Assembly: GCA_038503035.1 (NCBI GenBank) | Contig: JAVSML010019020.1 | Coordinates: forward strand, 62,001 to 126,000 | DNA from: Crocodylus rhombifer | Lineage: Eukaryota > Chordata > Crocodylia > Crocodylidae | Direction of reading: 5' to 3' | Length of the DNA: 64,000 nucleotides | Part shown: positions 37,584-48,514 of the stretch, one piece after another | Numbering within the stretch: position 1 is the stretch's first letter | Layout of the letters: every line of letters begins with the position of its first letter | Notes under the pieces: generated by a model | The model's database searches: none | Seen by the model: only the letters and a program-made list of their open reading frames with translations | Told to the model about the DNA's origin: nothing | Position numbers and translations under genes: made by a program

Positions 37584-40500
37584 GTGAGCGGGTTTGATAT
37601 TATTGATATTACAGCAACGCCAGAAGTCTCCCCAGTGAGAATGGGGCCTGTTCTGCTAGAATGTATTCATGCAAAAGTTGAGAGACTACTTAAAAAACTC
37701 TTTGGAGCAAGGACTGAGTAGATGAATCGAAATGGAAGCACAGGGAAAAGCAACTTGTCCTGGGTCATCCAGAGCCAGATTTATCAGAAGGAGCCTAATG
37801 GCCTCCTGAGGCCTTGACCTTCATCCTGTCTGCTAAGCTGTGCTGACATAAACCTGCCATGCACACACATACACTGAAAGAAAACTCCCCTCTGATCACG
37901 GTGTATAAAAAATTAGGCTCTTGAGTCCTTGCCTAATAGATTCTGAATAGTTTGGGCAGCTCCCATTGCCATTATTTATTTAGGAACCCCACTCCGGGCA
38001 CCTCAGTTTGAAAGCATTAGTATTGGAGAGATGCATGTTGGCACGAGTCCTAGTGGAAACATTTCCCTCATTCAACCCTCAGTGTGGTGGTTGGAAAGGT
38101 TTTGCTGCAGCATTTTATCGTAGGCTATAATGGTAAATACAAGTTCAGTACACTGCTCTGAGCACAACAGACCAGTGCTCTGTGATCTGCACTGGCTCCC
38201 TGTATTCAACCTCTTTGCTGAATTCATGGTTTACTTTTTAAGTCATAAAGGAATAAATGGTTTGGGACCGAGTTCTGTTATATTCCTGCTGTGGAAGCGG
38301 GCAGAAATGCTTCAGCTGAAGCTCCCTCAGTCGGGGTAGCTTGGGGGGCAGCCATGAGCAGGGCAGTCTTTCTGAGGGGTCCTCTGGGTCTATCACAGCC
38401 CATATTCATTTTGATTTTGGACATACTGCAAAACCTTTCTTTTGTTTGCCCCTTTAAATATAGTGGGAGCTGAGATAGGTGTATTGAATGGAAGTCTGTT
38501 GTTTATATATATATTTCTTTTAAACCTAGGGCAATGGTTCTCGGCCTTTTTAGACTCAAGGCTCCCCTTGGAAAACGCCAGCTCTCACCTTTCTCTCATT
38601 TTCTGACTATGGAAAAATAATTGAGCAGTGCTTCTGTTGCAAAGAACTCAGAAAAAACCACACCGAGTCAGAATCTTTTTGACACTGGATTCCTATTTGA
38701 TACTTGTGAAGCATGGTTTAGCATATCTAATTGCTAATATTGTGCAGCACCCTTGGAAAAGAACTCAAGGCATCCCAGGGTGCTGCAGTACCCTGCTTGA
38801 GAATAGCTGATGTAGGGGATAGGGCCCTGCAGCACTGGACAGGCGCTGTAGTAGCAGTTTAAATGTTTGGAGAAAAAAAAATATGGGAAACAATAGAATT
38901 CTTTGTGCCTCTTCCCCCCTACCACCGCCCCACCGCCCCCCCCGGCACAAGTTTCTAATAATGTCACTTGCTGACAGATGAGCCACACAACCTCCAAGCA
39001 GTCTGTTTGCCTCTCCACCAGAACAGCTATGTTATGAGTCTGGTGTAAATAGATGCTCCTCTGCTGAAGGCAATGGAATCTGTGTGTAAAGGCTTCCTTT
39101 CACAAAGTCTGGATTTGGCCCTTTATCACCATATCCCTGCACTGGTGACAACATAATGGGGCCTTTCTCAACACTTATAATACCAGCATTATTCAAAAAA
39201 TCCTCTTCATTTGCTGAGATTCTCCCCATGGGTTAAATGCAGTTATAACATTGCCAGAGTCATAAGCTGAGCAGGCCTCTAATTGTTGATTGCTTTATTA
39301 TGTATGCTGTTTTGTTTCTCCCTCTCCCTTACCTCTAGATGCATGTGGTGGAATATTTAGGCAGCGAGAAAAAATTATCAAATACTTCTGAGCTTCTGCC
39401 CAGGCTTCCAAACTCAGCCATGGACGCCAAAGTTTCTGATTTGCTTCATGAACTAAGTGCCAAACGTAGGAGCCAAGCTGATCTTCCCGTCTTTTCATCT
39501 GCTCTGGAGTCTTTGCCTGATAAAACAGCTTCCAGTTCTGAGACTGTATCCCCAAGGCTGTCTAGCTCCAGCCTTTCCACACCGCCTCCAGAAGACAGTG
39601 AGTCTGAGCGGCTGGAGATAAAACAAGCAAGCAGCTTACTGGCTGAAAAAGGCTTGCCTCCATCTGAAGTCTTCACTTCTCGACATCCACGCAGTCAGGG
39701 TAGTCCTATGGAGGATGCTGCGCTGTTCATGTGCAGCCCTCTCCTCAAGAACCATGTAGCAGGGGAACACAGTAAAAAGATGTCATCCTTTCAGGCAGAT
39801 TACTGGGCGTGTGCCATACCTGACTGTTTACCCCCATCGCCAGACCGGCAGTCTCCACACTGGAACCCTAATAAGGAATATGAGGACTTGCTTGATTATA
39901 CTTACCCTTTAAAGCCAAAATACAAACTTACAAACAACCCCAAGTCTATGATTCCTAATCCCTTCTTCCATGACTCAGGTGTAGATCTTGACAGCTTTTC
40001 CATGTCACCTGAAAGCACTTCAAAGTCCATGAGAGCACAAAACCAGGAACAACAGACTTTGGAAAGCCAAAGTAAGGAGTATCTGATCTCTGCAGGGAGA
40101 TTTTCAACCCCTGTGTCTAAAAAGCCAGGCTATTTTGGATCAGCTTCTTCCTGTGAACCTTCACCTATCTCTAAAGTGTCCTTTGCAAAATGTGCTTCCA
40201 GTACCAACAAACCAGATCCCTCTAGAAGTTTTGCAAACAGTTTGACTTCCTTTAAGTATGTGGGACTAACTTCTTTGAATCCAGTTAGCGCAAATGAGAG
40301 AAGCTGCTGGAGTCCAAATAACCACTTTTCACAGTGTAACTTAAAGAAAAAAGGTGCTAGTCATTTCATACCCACAACACAAGTCCTGCCACTAAAAAAG
40401 GAATGGGAGAATGATGAAGAGTACCTTTCTCTGCCTCCCAGACTCAAGGAGTTAGAAGGTTTGGCTCAATATTTATCTGCTCTTTCCATAGTTGTGCGGA

Positions 40501-43500
40501 AACCTGGGCAAGACCATGTCCAGCAAGACCTTCCTTGCTGCAGTGGTAGCAGAGAGAAGCTTTCATCTGACTCTGTCAGTCCTGGTAGCACAGACAGGAA
40601 AGTGGAAATGGAGGGCATGGAGGATTATTCTGTTCTGTGTCATGCACAAGTCTCTCAGAAGCCCTATGCTGAAAACATTAAATTGTGTGGCCAGGATTCT
40701 GAAAGACTGAATACAACCTCCACTATCAGAGCTCTGCTAGATGGGCGATACCGTGGAGCACTGGAGAGCGAATGGCAGCATCCAAAGGACCAACAGAAAG
40801 AATCTCTTACTCAATGTATTAAGGTAGGTTGAAACCAGAAGCTAATCTTCGTTTGGAAGATGAAGTCAAGGAGGAGGGACATGTTTACCTCGTAACTCCT
40901 CTTGCACGATATTTAAATCTCCTGTAGCTCATGTTCCTACATGATATTGTCAAAACCAACCCTTTCTGTTTCACTGGAACAGATTTGGCTCTGATGGGAG
41001 GATGACCTCTGTCAGCAAGAGCTTTCAGAATTCCAGGTAGCTTCTGTCTTTCATGATCAGGCCCAACATTCAACTAAAGTTGTTGTGGAGCTGTCTGGCG
41101 TACATTGGTTTTGATCTGTTAACACTGTATTGGAGGTTCAAGTGTGCTAGAGTGCTCAAAGCTTGTGTCTGCATTAGATCTTCTCCCATGACATTTCCCA
41201 CTGAATGGGAGTACAGGCATAGACAAAGCAGTTTCTATGCCTTGTTTCCAGGCTGGTTCTAAGATCTTTATACAGGCACTTTTGTTTTTTGCTTTTTTTT
41301 TTTTAAATGAAGCTATGCTGGTGACGAGAGAAATTTAGTGCAGACCCAGCTAGAATGAAACTGAACTGAAATTGCCAGTTTTTCTGTTGAATTAGGATGG
41401 TTTTGATAAGGATGATCCTGCCTCAGACAGAAGGTTGGACTAGATGACCGATGGAGGTTCCTTCTTGCCCTACTTCTCTGTGATTCGATGAAATTGTACA
41501 TTGGCTTAATTGTGCTTGAAATTTCAACCAGGCTCACTGGAAAGTTTTGGAGCCTCTTAATGAACTGTCCCTAACTTAAGGATATTATGAAACTAGGCAA
41601 ATTTTCTCCTGTTTCAGGACTTGTTAGAAAAGTTGAATGAGTTTCTCTCTCTCTCTTTTTTTTCTATTTTTATTGTTTTGAATGATATCGATTAACAATT
41701 CATTATCATTTATAGAACTAATTGAAATGTGGGGAGGGGGGAACTTCTGAACCTTTAATGAAGTTTTGTTTGCACATCTATGGGGCTCTTCTGGATTCTG
41801 ATGAAAAATTAGGAGAGAAAAATGAAGGAGGAACCTCGTTACACTCTCATTTTATACTGGTAATAATTTATTCTTCTTCCTGTATGGGAATAGCTGTGCC
41901 AGTATGATTTCAGACATATTGGGATGGGCAGTGGTACCACCATACTGCTGTGGTGAAAACAGCACACCTTTTTCGTATAAAAAAAACCCAGGTGAATTAC
42001 GCCCAGATCCCAAGCTTAAAGTCAGTAGAGAGAGCATGCACCCCCATGCATAAGTTGCTCAGCATAAACCCCTGTTGGGGCTTAAAAATTAGGTATATGT
42101 TTTGGAAATATAAGTTTATAGAGTTCAAAAGATTTGGGGGAAATTCATTTGCTAACTTCTGTATTCTACAAAGTGAAGCCTGCACTTCTCCAGGGAGATG
42201 TTAGCAGACTTTATACCTCTGAAGAACTCCATTGACATCAAGACCTTTAATAACAGGCTTTTAAAGATTTATGCAGTGGGGGCCAGCCTTTTTAGCAGAC
42301 AGGCCACTCCCTTCCTCTTCCCTTGCTCAGTCTGTTCTCTGCTTCCTTCCTTGCACTTCCTACCTGATTTTCTGCTTTGCTTTTTGCTTCCTGCCCTATC
42401 TGGTGCTGTGCTATCTGTCTGTCCCCTCCCCTGATGTGCTCCATAGCACCCATGCCACAGGTTAGTCATCCCTGAGTTAATACATCCGACCCACTGCAAG
42501 TGCTGCTTGACAGCTAACTTGCATGCCATATTTTTTTCAGCATGCTGTTTTGGGTACTAGTATTCATTTCAAAAGTGGTGAACTCAAGCTAACATCTCTC
42601 CTTTGTGGCTGGTGGGAAGTAATTGTGGGGAGTGAAGGAAGAGACCAGTGCTCAGAAAGGCTCTTAAAAGTTCAGTGAGTCGAAGCCAGCAGAGAACAAG
42701 CATTTTATGAAGTATCATTTGGCCAGGTATTAATGTTTGTTGTATCTTCTTTGTTACAGAAATAAATAAGTAATGCCTTTTATTATAATTCATCTAAGTA
42801 GATATTTTGCTGTCAGCTAGAAGAGCTAATCCATTGGCTGTATACAGTAGCAGAAGTTACAGATAACTGGATTCCACCTCAACCAAATGCTGAAAGTGTG
42901 AAAACATCCCTACATCGTTACTTGGTAAGTGGATCTTCTGGCCTTTCCCTTTCCTTTCTCTTCTTGGAGTGCATTTTGTTAGGAAGTACTATGTATTTTC
43001 TTAAATACTTCATTATTTTGATTATAAATCTACTGTTTTATTTCCTCCAAAGGTAAAATTGCACTTGCTTGTGCATGAAGGAAAAATACCTAGTTAAAAA
43101 TGTTTCAGTTTTTGTTTTGGTACATTATTTCACCCTTTGGGTCCTTTACTTGGTTATTTGGTTTTCTTATGGGATCTTGTAAGGGCAAGAGCATTTCAAT
43201 GACTTTATCTGTAATTATCAACATATATTTAGGAGAAAAGCTGCTTTACTTGAAATTTGAACCTGAAATGTGGGACTGACATATTATCAGAACAATATAG
43301 TACTTATTGGGTGTGATTCTTCCTCCCATACACCATGTTTTTTTGTTTGGTGCTGTTCTAAGGGTCAGAGGCCTAGAACACAGTCCATGATTTCTTATAG
43401 ACTTCTAGGGCAATCCTGGGCAAATTGCTTAGTCTCTCTGTAGCTCAGATCCTCCTTTTGTTAAACAGAAATAGCACTGTCCTCCCTGCTCCCCAGGGGT

Positions 43501-46500
43501 AGTGAGAGCATAAATGCACTGGAGTGGGAGATGTTCAGATTTTAGAATGGCATGGCCTTTGCCCTGTGAGTTCCTAAGGGAGATAACTGCTGCCACTGAT
43601 TTCAGTAGGAGACCAGAAAGTGAGACCAGTGCTGTGTACCCTTTTGCAAATCCCATCTAACGTACATAAGTAAAATGGGTATGGAAAAGAGGAATGAGTT
43701 ACCTCTGTCAGTCTGGAATCATCAGGCAGCTCTAACTCAGATTTTGCATTCATTGCTTGGGTCAAGGGACCTCATTTTCTATGGATGTAGTAAAATCATT
43801 CATGACCTCAAACTGATACTCCTAAGTTATGTGCCATATGGTGGGCTCGGGCCTGGGGACTGTGTCTGACGATTCTCAGTACTTTCCTTTCCTCTCTTTT
43901 AAGAATATGCCCTATATCAATCTATACAAACTGCTAGAAAGTTCACCGGTTGGAGCCATTAAAGGGTCTCGGCCTAAGTTCTCTCTTCATGGTTGTTTGG
44001 AGGGCATAAGAGATGCCCAAGGCTGGATACCGTCATTATCTTGTTCTTTTTTCAGACCACACATGGTTGCTATGATAAGTCTTCCACTCATGGTGGTGAA
44101 AAGAACAGACTAGTGCTACTTAATCCTCTTTAAAATAAAACAGTGTTAGATAGAGGGAGTTATTCCTTATCTCCCATCCCCACCTCCAGGACCCTGGGAA
44201 GCAGAGTGGTCCTGGGGTACCGTGTGGCACAGGGAGCTTTTAGAACCAGCAACTGGCTGTGTGGCCTTTGCACAGGTTACCTAAGCTCTGATGCTCACCT
44301 GTGGGTCTTAAAAGGCTGTTGTGAGGATTAGGTAACATTTATACTTGAGAAGAACTGTGGCTGGACTCAGCAGATAGGACATTTTCCCTTGGCAGTGAGA
44401 AATTTATGAACATGGTTCCCAGGGAGTTTCCCTAAGTCAGGACCTGTCTTGGGTGTTGCTCTCACTGGCCCTGGGACAGATCACAGGATCCAGATGCCCC
44501 AAAAACTGAAGAGAAGGGCACATCGAGTGACACCAAAGCTTATTGCACCTTCAAAATGGCAGTCATCTGCAAGACAGAAGGTCAGGAATGTTGAGGCTTT
44601 TTCAGTTCATATGATGCACTGGCCCACTAAATCCAGGTCCTGCTGTTGTTGGCAGTGTGTCATATTATCCCTTCTATAAACTTAGCAAGCTGTGTCTTAA
44701 AAGCTATTATATTCTTCTTTGTCCCGCTTACATCAGGTGGAAGACTGTACTAACCATAATAGCAGTCACTTTCCAGAACCAAAGCCCAGGTTTCTGATGC
44801 AAGAAGCCACAGGCCTGGCAGGCATCTAGGGGTACATTTGTATTTCTGCTGATGCTGCCCAAAGTATTTTTTTTTTGGTTTTTTTTTAACAAACATGCCA
44901 ACAGCCATGTTTTCTTCCCAGGAATTCAAGAAGGATATAGCTGATCACCAGACACTGACAGAGAGTGTGTTACGCCAGGGTGGAATCCTCCTCAGATGCA
45001 TGGCATCAAATTCACCAGGTAAGGAAAGCTGAAGCCAAACTGTGGCAAATCCCTCAGAGTAAGAGACGATAGACTTTCCAGAAGGTTGACAGAGTAGCTG
45101 GCTGCGGCATCCCTGGTCCAAGAGCCATAATTTGACAAAAATAGATTTTGTGGGTGAGGTGGGGGGAGAATCCACAGCCTCGTCCAGATTAACTGAACCT
45201 TTAAAGAGTGCATGCTTTAAAGGCTGCATGCTACAGACAAATGTGAGCAGTAGTGAGTGTTTTTAAACCAGGGCTGTTTATTGGTGACACTGAACTGCAG
45301 GGTTAATGAGAGCTTTTACTTACCCAAGTTTGGCAGCCAGACCAACCTCTTGGTGATGGCAGATAACTTCAGTCATTTGACTAAATTGCTCACAAACAAG
45401 TCTGAAGCTGACAGTCAATTTTAGGCTAGTGTCATCCTCTCCTTACAGCACCTCTTCTTTGTGTCATTTGTCAAAGGTATTTGTCAGTTGCCTGGGTATG
45501 TGGGAGATCCATGTATTTATGCTTCCTGCCAGTACCTCTGAATAATTGCCTCTTGCACAGGCTGTACTTGCCAACTTCATCCCCAGCAAATGCGCAGCTG
45601 GAGGCTCCTGACAGATTACCCAATGGCAGTGCCCCTGGCTGCCCTGAAATTTGCAGTGACAGCAGCAGAGGATGATTTGTCTTCTAATTCATAAATTGAT
45701 CGCCTTGGCTGCTTCCTTTCCCTTCCTGCAGACTGCTCCTTCCTCTCCATTATTGACTTGCATTGCAGCAGAGCTGATCAAACCACATGTCCTTTCTCTA
45801 ATACAGTAATGCAGCAGCAGTAAACTGTAGCTTTGGTTCTCAGCCACCATTCCCTTAGAATCGTAGGAATGCAGGATGGGAAGGGGCTTCCTGGGTCACC
45901 AGGTCCAATCCTCTGCATTCAGAAGCTGTCTTTAACCAAAGGAATCCCCAGAATTGCCACTGCAAGCTCTTGCCTCCAACTGCAAGGACATATCCAAAAT
46001 GCCCAGACACCCTACAAATGTAGCATAGGTAAAAATAGGGTAGATAAGGGCACTGCTTAAAACCCTGCCACTTCAGAATCAGGGAAGTAGTTAGGTATTG
46101 CAGACTTGGAGAATCCTTTAGTTTTTTTCTAAGGATTTGATGGCTGTGGCATAGCAAACTCCCACTGAGCTCTGGTTTGGTTTATAGATCTTGTGATTGC
46201 AACTAGGAGGGGACAGATGGCTTCCATTGCGTCCTTCAGAGTCTAAGCCTGGCCTCTGTTGCACCTTGGGACAGTCAGCTCTGTGTTAAGGTAGCCTTGA
46301 ATGGACACCTACAGCCCCCATCATAAGAGTTGGAGTATGCCTGTCTTTACCTTATGTACCACACCTCCTGGCCCCAGAGGTTACATAGGTGGACAGAGTG
46401 GGCTATTGTGTTTTGAAGGGAACACCTTTCTAACACCTGATGTTACCTGGTGGGGAGATCAACTTGAAGTCCAGCTCTTTTTGCTGCTGCAGATAGGATG

Positions 46501-47365
46501 GGTCCAAGTATGGTCCAAAATCAGGAGCTGGTTCCTCAAGAGTGTATGGATAAATTTGTTTTAAGGCCAGATTGTTTTGGTGTTTTTTGAATCCCTGAGG
46601 GAGTGGGAAAAGAAAGGACCTGCGCCTAGTTTAAGACAAATTTGTCAGCCACTGGGTGATAGGACAATTTGGCTGTATTGTGGACGTTACTATGAAGTAA
46701 AGTCTCACTATCCAGGCGGAAGAATGTTGGATTGTTTTGTTCTGTGAAACTTTGCACTTGTAAACTTGAAAATGCTTGGGATGTGAAAGAAAGAAGGAGG
46801 GATAATAACAGGGCCTCTGCATGAAAATTACTCCACTGCATAAGGGCATGAAATCAAGCTGGAACTTTATTGAAAGCAATTTACATTAAAAATTATTAGA
46901 TTTGCAAGCACAAAGTACAGCCCCTTCAGACAAAATGCTGAACCCTCTGAACCAGGAGGCTTTATCCTGGGGATCTCTAAATGCCTTTTTTTTCTATTGT
47001 AATATACCAAGAGAGTTTGGAAGAGGCTGAGAATCATGGGACTGTATGTAGGCTTGTAAATATGTGTACTTTTATTTTTAACCCAGACCTGTCTAATGGA
47101 TGAAGGTAGAACACTTCTTTTCTTTTCTTCATGCTGACTTTGCAACAGATGAATTTTCATGCTTGTAAAACCTTTTCTCTCCTCTTACTGGTTAGTTTTA
47201 GAGGATGCCTTGAGTTTGCTTGCAAAACAGTCGGAGGAACTTGAAAACCATGCGGAGCGCTTGTATGAGTCAGTGTTAGCAGCTATGGATACCACTGAAA
47301 GCAACAACCTAACAAAGGATGGGAGTGCTCAGCAAACCGTCGTCCAGGCTAAAGAATCCGAGTGA
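37194..47365 (+). CDS. CEP68: CEP68 centrosomal protein of 68 kDa, whole coding region
   Basis: Coding parts are 37194-37583, 39339-40823, 42802-42924, 44922-45018 and 47196-47365. They join in frame to 755 codons including the final stop; human CEP68 has 757 residues. CEP68 sits on fibres between centriole bases with rootletin and CEP215 and helps hold the centrosome together until PLK1 and SCF-beta-TrCP trigger its destruction. The conserved core reads SFQADYWACAIPDCLPPSPD and then NPNKEYEDLLDYTYPL (39786-39911). Just after it comes the DSGVDLDS degron-like motif (39972-39995). The C-terminal helical, spectrin-like region spans exons 3 to 6. An in-frame TGA at codon 24 is the one break. If translation starts at 37311, the product would be 715 residues. 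It lies between SLC1A4 and RAB1A as in human. Confidence 0.9.
37584..39338 (+). other. CEP68: CEP68 intron 2
   Basis: This intron is 1755 bp. Its only recognised content is the hAT element at 38532-38809 and a C-rich run near 38918-38945. Coding sequence from exon 2 stays open for another 135 bp past the donor, by chance. Confidence 0.85.
38532..38809 (+). mobile_element. hAT-Charlie/MER5-like short transposon, copy 2
   Basis: Same family and orientation as 26139-26419: it shares TAGACTCAAGGC, CCCCTTGGAAAA and a GGATTCCTATTTGA block. Ends are CAATGGTTCTCGGCC and TTGAGAATAGCTG. The flanks ACCTAGGG (38524-38531) and ATGTAGGG (38810-38817) match at 6 of 8 positions. Confidence 0.75.
39339..40823 (+). 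CDS. CEP68: CEP68 exon 3 (large coding exon)
   Basis: The acceptor TTACCTCTAG ends at 39338 and the donor AAG|GTAGGT is at 40823/40824; 495 codons in phase 0. It carries the serine-rich middle of CEP68, the conserved YWACAIPDCLPPSPDR block and the DSGVDLDSFSMSPES segment, a DSGxxxxS form of phosphodegron. Its last codons ESLTQCIK match the start of the conserved C-terminal domain (human ESLVQCVK). The ATG at 39339 is an internal codon, not the start. Confidence 0.95.
40824..42801 (+). other. CEP68: CEP68 intron 3
   Basis: This intron is 1978 bp. It contains a CR1 3' terminus at about 41391-41490. Nothing else is assigned; C/T-rich sequence near 42300-42430 accounts for two overlapping open frames. 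Confidence 0.85.
41391..41490 (+). mobile_element. CR1 3' terminal fragment
   Basis: The plus strand reads GATGATCCTGCCTCAGACAG, GGTTGGACTAGATGACC, then TCTCTGTGATTCGATGAAA, the typical sense-strand CR1 3' end. It is closely similar to 53278-53397. Confidence 0.8.
42802..42924 (+). CDS. CEP68: CEP68 exon 4
   Basis: The acceptor ATCTAAGTAG ends at 42801 and the donor TTG|GTAAGT is at 42924/42925; exactly 41 codons, phase 0. It encodes IFCCQLEELIHWLYTVAEVT and then LHRYL. Human CEP68 has TFCCQLEELICWLYNVADVT at this place. The downstream AG inside GCTGTCAG (42808-42815) would lose conserved residues, so I preferred 42802. Confidence 0.93.
43385..43560 (+). repeat. MIR-type SINE relic
   Basis: The blocks GGGCAAATTGCTTAGTCTCT and TGTAGCTCAGATCCTC, then AGTGAGAGCATAAATGC, follow the order of the MIR core and 3' part. 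Sequence is eroded, as expected of this old family. Confidence 0.55.
44215..44345 (+). repeat. MIR-type SINE relic
   Basis: GGCTGTGTGGCCTTTGCACA and GGTTACCTAAGCTCTGA, then GGCTGTTGTGAGGATTAGGT, match the diagnostic MIR core order in the same orientation as the copy 0.8 kb upstream. Confidence 0.65.
44922..45018 (+). CDS. CEP68: CEP68 exon 5
   Basis: The acceptor TTCTTCCCAG ends at 44921 and the donor CCAG|GTAAGG is at 45018/45019. It encodes EFKKDIADHQTLTESVLRQG and then GILLRCMASNSP, aligned with human QFKKDIDEHQSLTESVLQKG. It ends one base into a valine codon completed by exon 6. Confidence 0.95.
45019..47195 (+). other. CEP68: CEP68 intron 5
   Basis: This intron is 2177 bp. It contains a CR1 antisense fragment at about 45850-45990. 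No other repeat or gene is recognised. Confidence 0.85.
45850..45990 (-). mobile_element. CR1 fragment, antisense
   Basis: The plus strand reads TTAGAATCGTAGGAATGCAG, GGAAGGGGCTTCCTGGGTCA and CCAGGTCCAATCCTCTGCA, the antisense of a CR1 3'UTR. The boundaries are approximate. Confidence 0.55.
47196..47365 (+). CDS. CEP68: CEP68 exon 6 (C-terminus)
   Basis: The acceptor TACTGGTTAG ends at 47195. Spliced to exon 5 it encodes VLEDALSLLAKQSEELENHA and then ERLYESVLAAMD, matching the end of the human spectrin-like helix, then a variable tail ending KESE. A TGA stop lies at 47363-47365. A strong donor GA|GTGAGT overlaps this stop (exon end 47361). If it is used, the glutamate codon is completed by exon 7 and followed at once by TAA. 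Confidence 0.93.
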
Positions 47366-47889
47366 GTAAGCAGAGGGCTACATTAGGATGGAATAGCTTC
47401 TCTTGTGTTGCTTTCTGTGATGTGGTATATGCCAAAGTATGCATTTAAAATGAGATGGTTGTACAATCAGACTTTTATGTGTGACTAGAGAGACCATATT
47501 TTGCAAGTTCCAAAAGGGTAGATTGGCCCATCCTGATCAAAGGAGGCTCAAAAGTGCACCTCATAACTGTGAGGGGTTAGAACAGAAGATTGTCTGGACT
47601 TTTTGTAAATAACTGTCTCTAAAGGAGGGGACTGGACTTAGTGGCCCAGGAGGCTCCCATGAAATGGGTGCTGTGTTCCTTAGCTGAATGGAGTGCAGAA
47701 AATGAGACAACATGGGTGGCAAAATGTTGGTGACATGCAGTTGATTGGAATAAAGGAATGCAGGGAACTCCCCAAGGTACTTAAACAGGGGAACAGCCAG
47801 CAGAATGGTAGCTGTAGCTGGAGATCACTGCTGAAACATGGAAGAGAGGAATGACCTAGGACAGTAGGACAATGGAGAGTGACCTAGGA

Positions 47890-48514
47890 CAGTGGGGGTC
47901 AACCTTTTTGGCAGGCATACCATAAATTGACCCCACACCCTACCCAAGTGCCACTCTGATCCTCTTCCCATGCATGGTCAGCTGTTCTGCTTTCTGTTCC
48001 CTGCTGTCACAAACCAAGACTTGGGCAGTCTTCCTAATGGCTAACACAAAGCTGGGATCAGAGATTAGAGGACTAGCTGGGTCAAAGCCAAGGGATTGGA
48101 GTCTGAGATAGAGCCAAGTCAACAGGTAGAGGCAGAGGTAGGGAGGCAAGCAGGGTCAGTACCTGATGGCTGAGTCCGCGACAGAGGAAGACACGAGGCA
48201 GAGACAATAGTGACCTGGGCTGGCAACAGTATGTCAAGCCAGGTGTCAGGAGACAGGAACACAGAGCAGCAGAGCAGTTTGGAGGCAGCAAGAAACTTGG
48301 ATCCTCTCCTACTGTTTCCCCTTCAGCTACAAGCAGCGACTTGGTGGAGGTCTGTGCTGGTGTTTGCCTCTGGGACCCTTAGGGCTGATGTTCAAGACTG
48401 GTTCCTGACACCTGCCCTATGCTGTCTGCCCAGTCCACTGTTCTTCTGCTCACTGTCTCTTCCTGCTCTTGTGTGCCCCTACACAAAGTCTGTGTACGGG
48501 ATTGGCCACCCCTG
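47890..48514. mobile_element. hAT-like composite repeat
   Basis: The left end CAGTGGGGGTCAACCTTTTT and the reverse complement of the right end, CAGGGGTGGCCAATCCC, resemble each other. The middle (about 48030-48290) is a purine-rich, partly repetitive stretch that may be an insertion. Flanking 8-mers match only 4 of 8. Part of it is shared with 13690-13735. Confidence 0.4.

Larger units (their letters stand above)
42925..44921 (+). other. CEP68: CEP68 intron 4
   Basis: This intron is 1997 bp. It holds two old MIR-type relics (about 43385-43560 and 44215-44345) and a T-rich run near 44868-44888 before the exon 5 acceptor. No other feature is assigned. Confidence 0.85.

Noticed and set aside
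39339..39341. ATG at the start of the largest open frame taken as the CEP68 start codon
   Set aside because: It directly follows a splice acceptor and continues in phase from exon 2, which carries the human-like N-terminus.
42816..42924. Shorter CEP68 exon 4 starting after GCTGTCAG
   Set aside because: It would drop the conserved FCCQ residues that match human CEP68 and change the phase.
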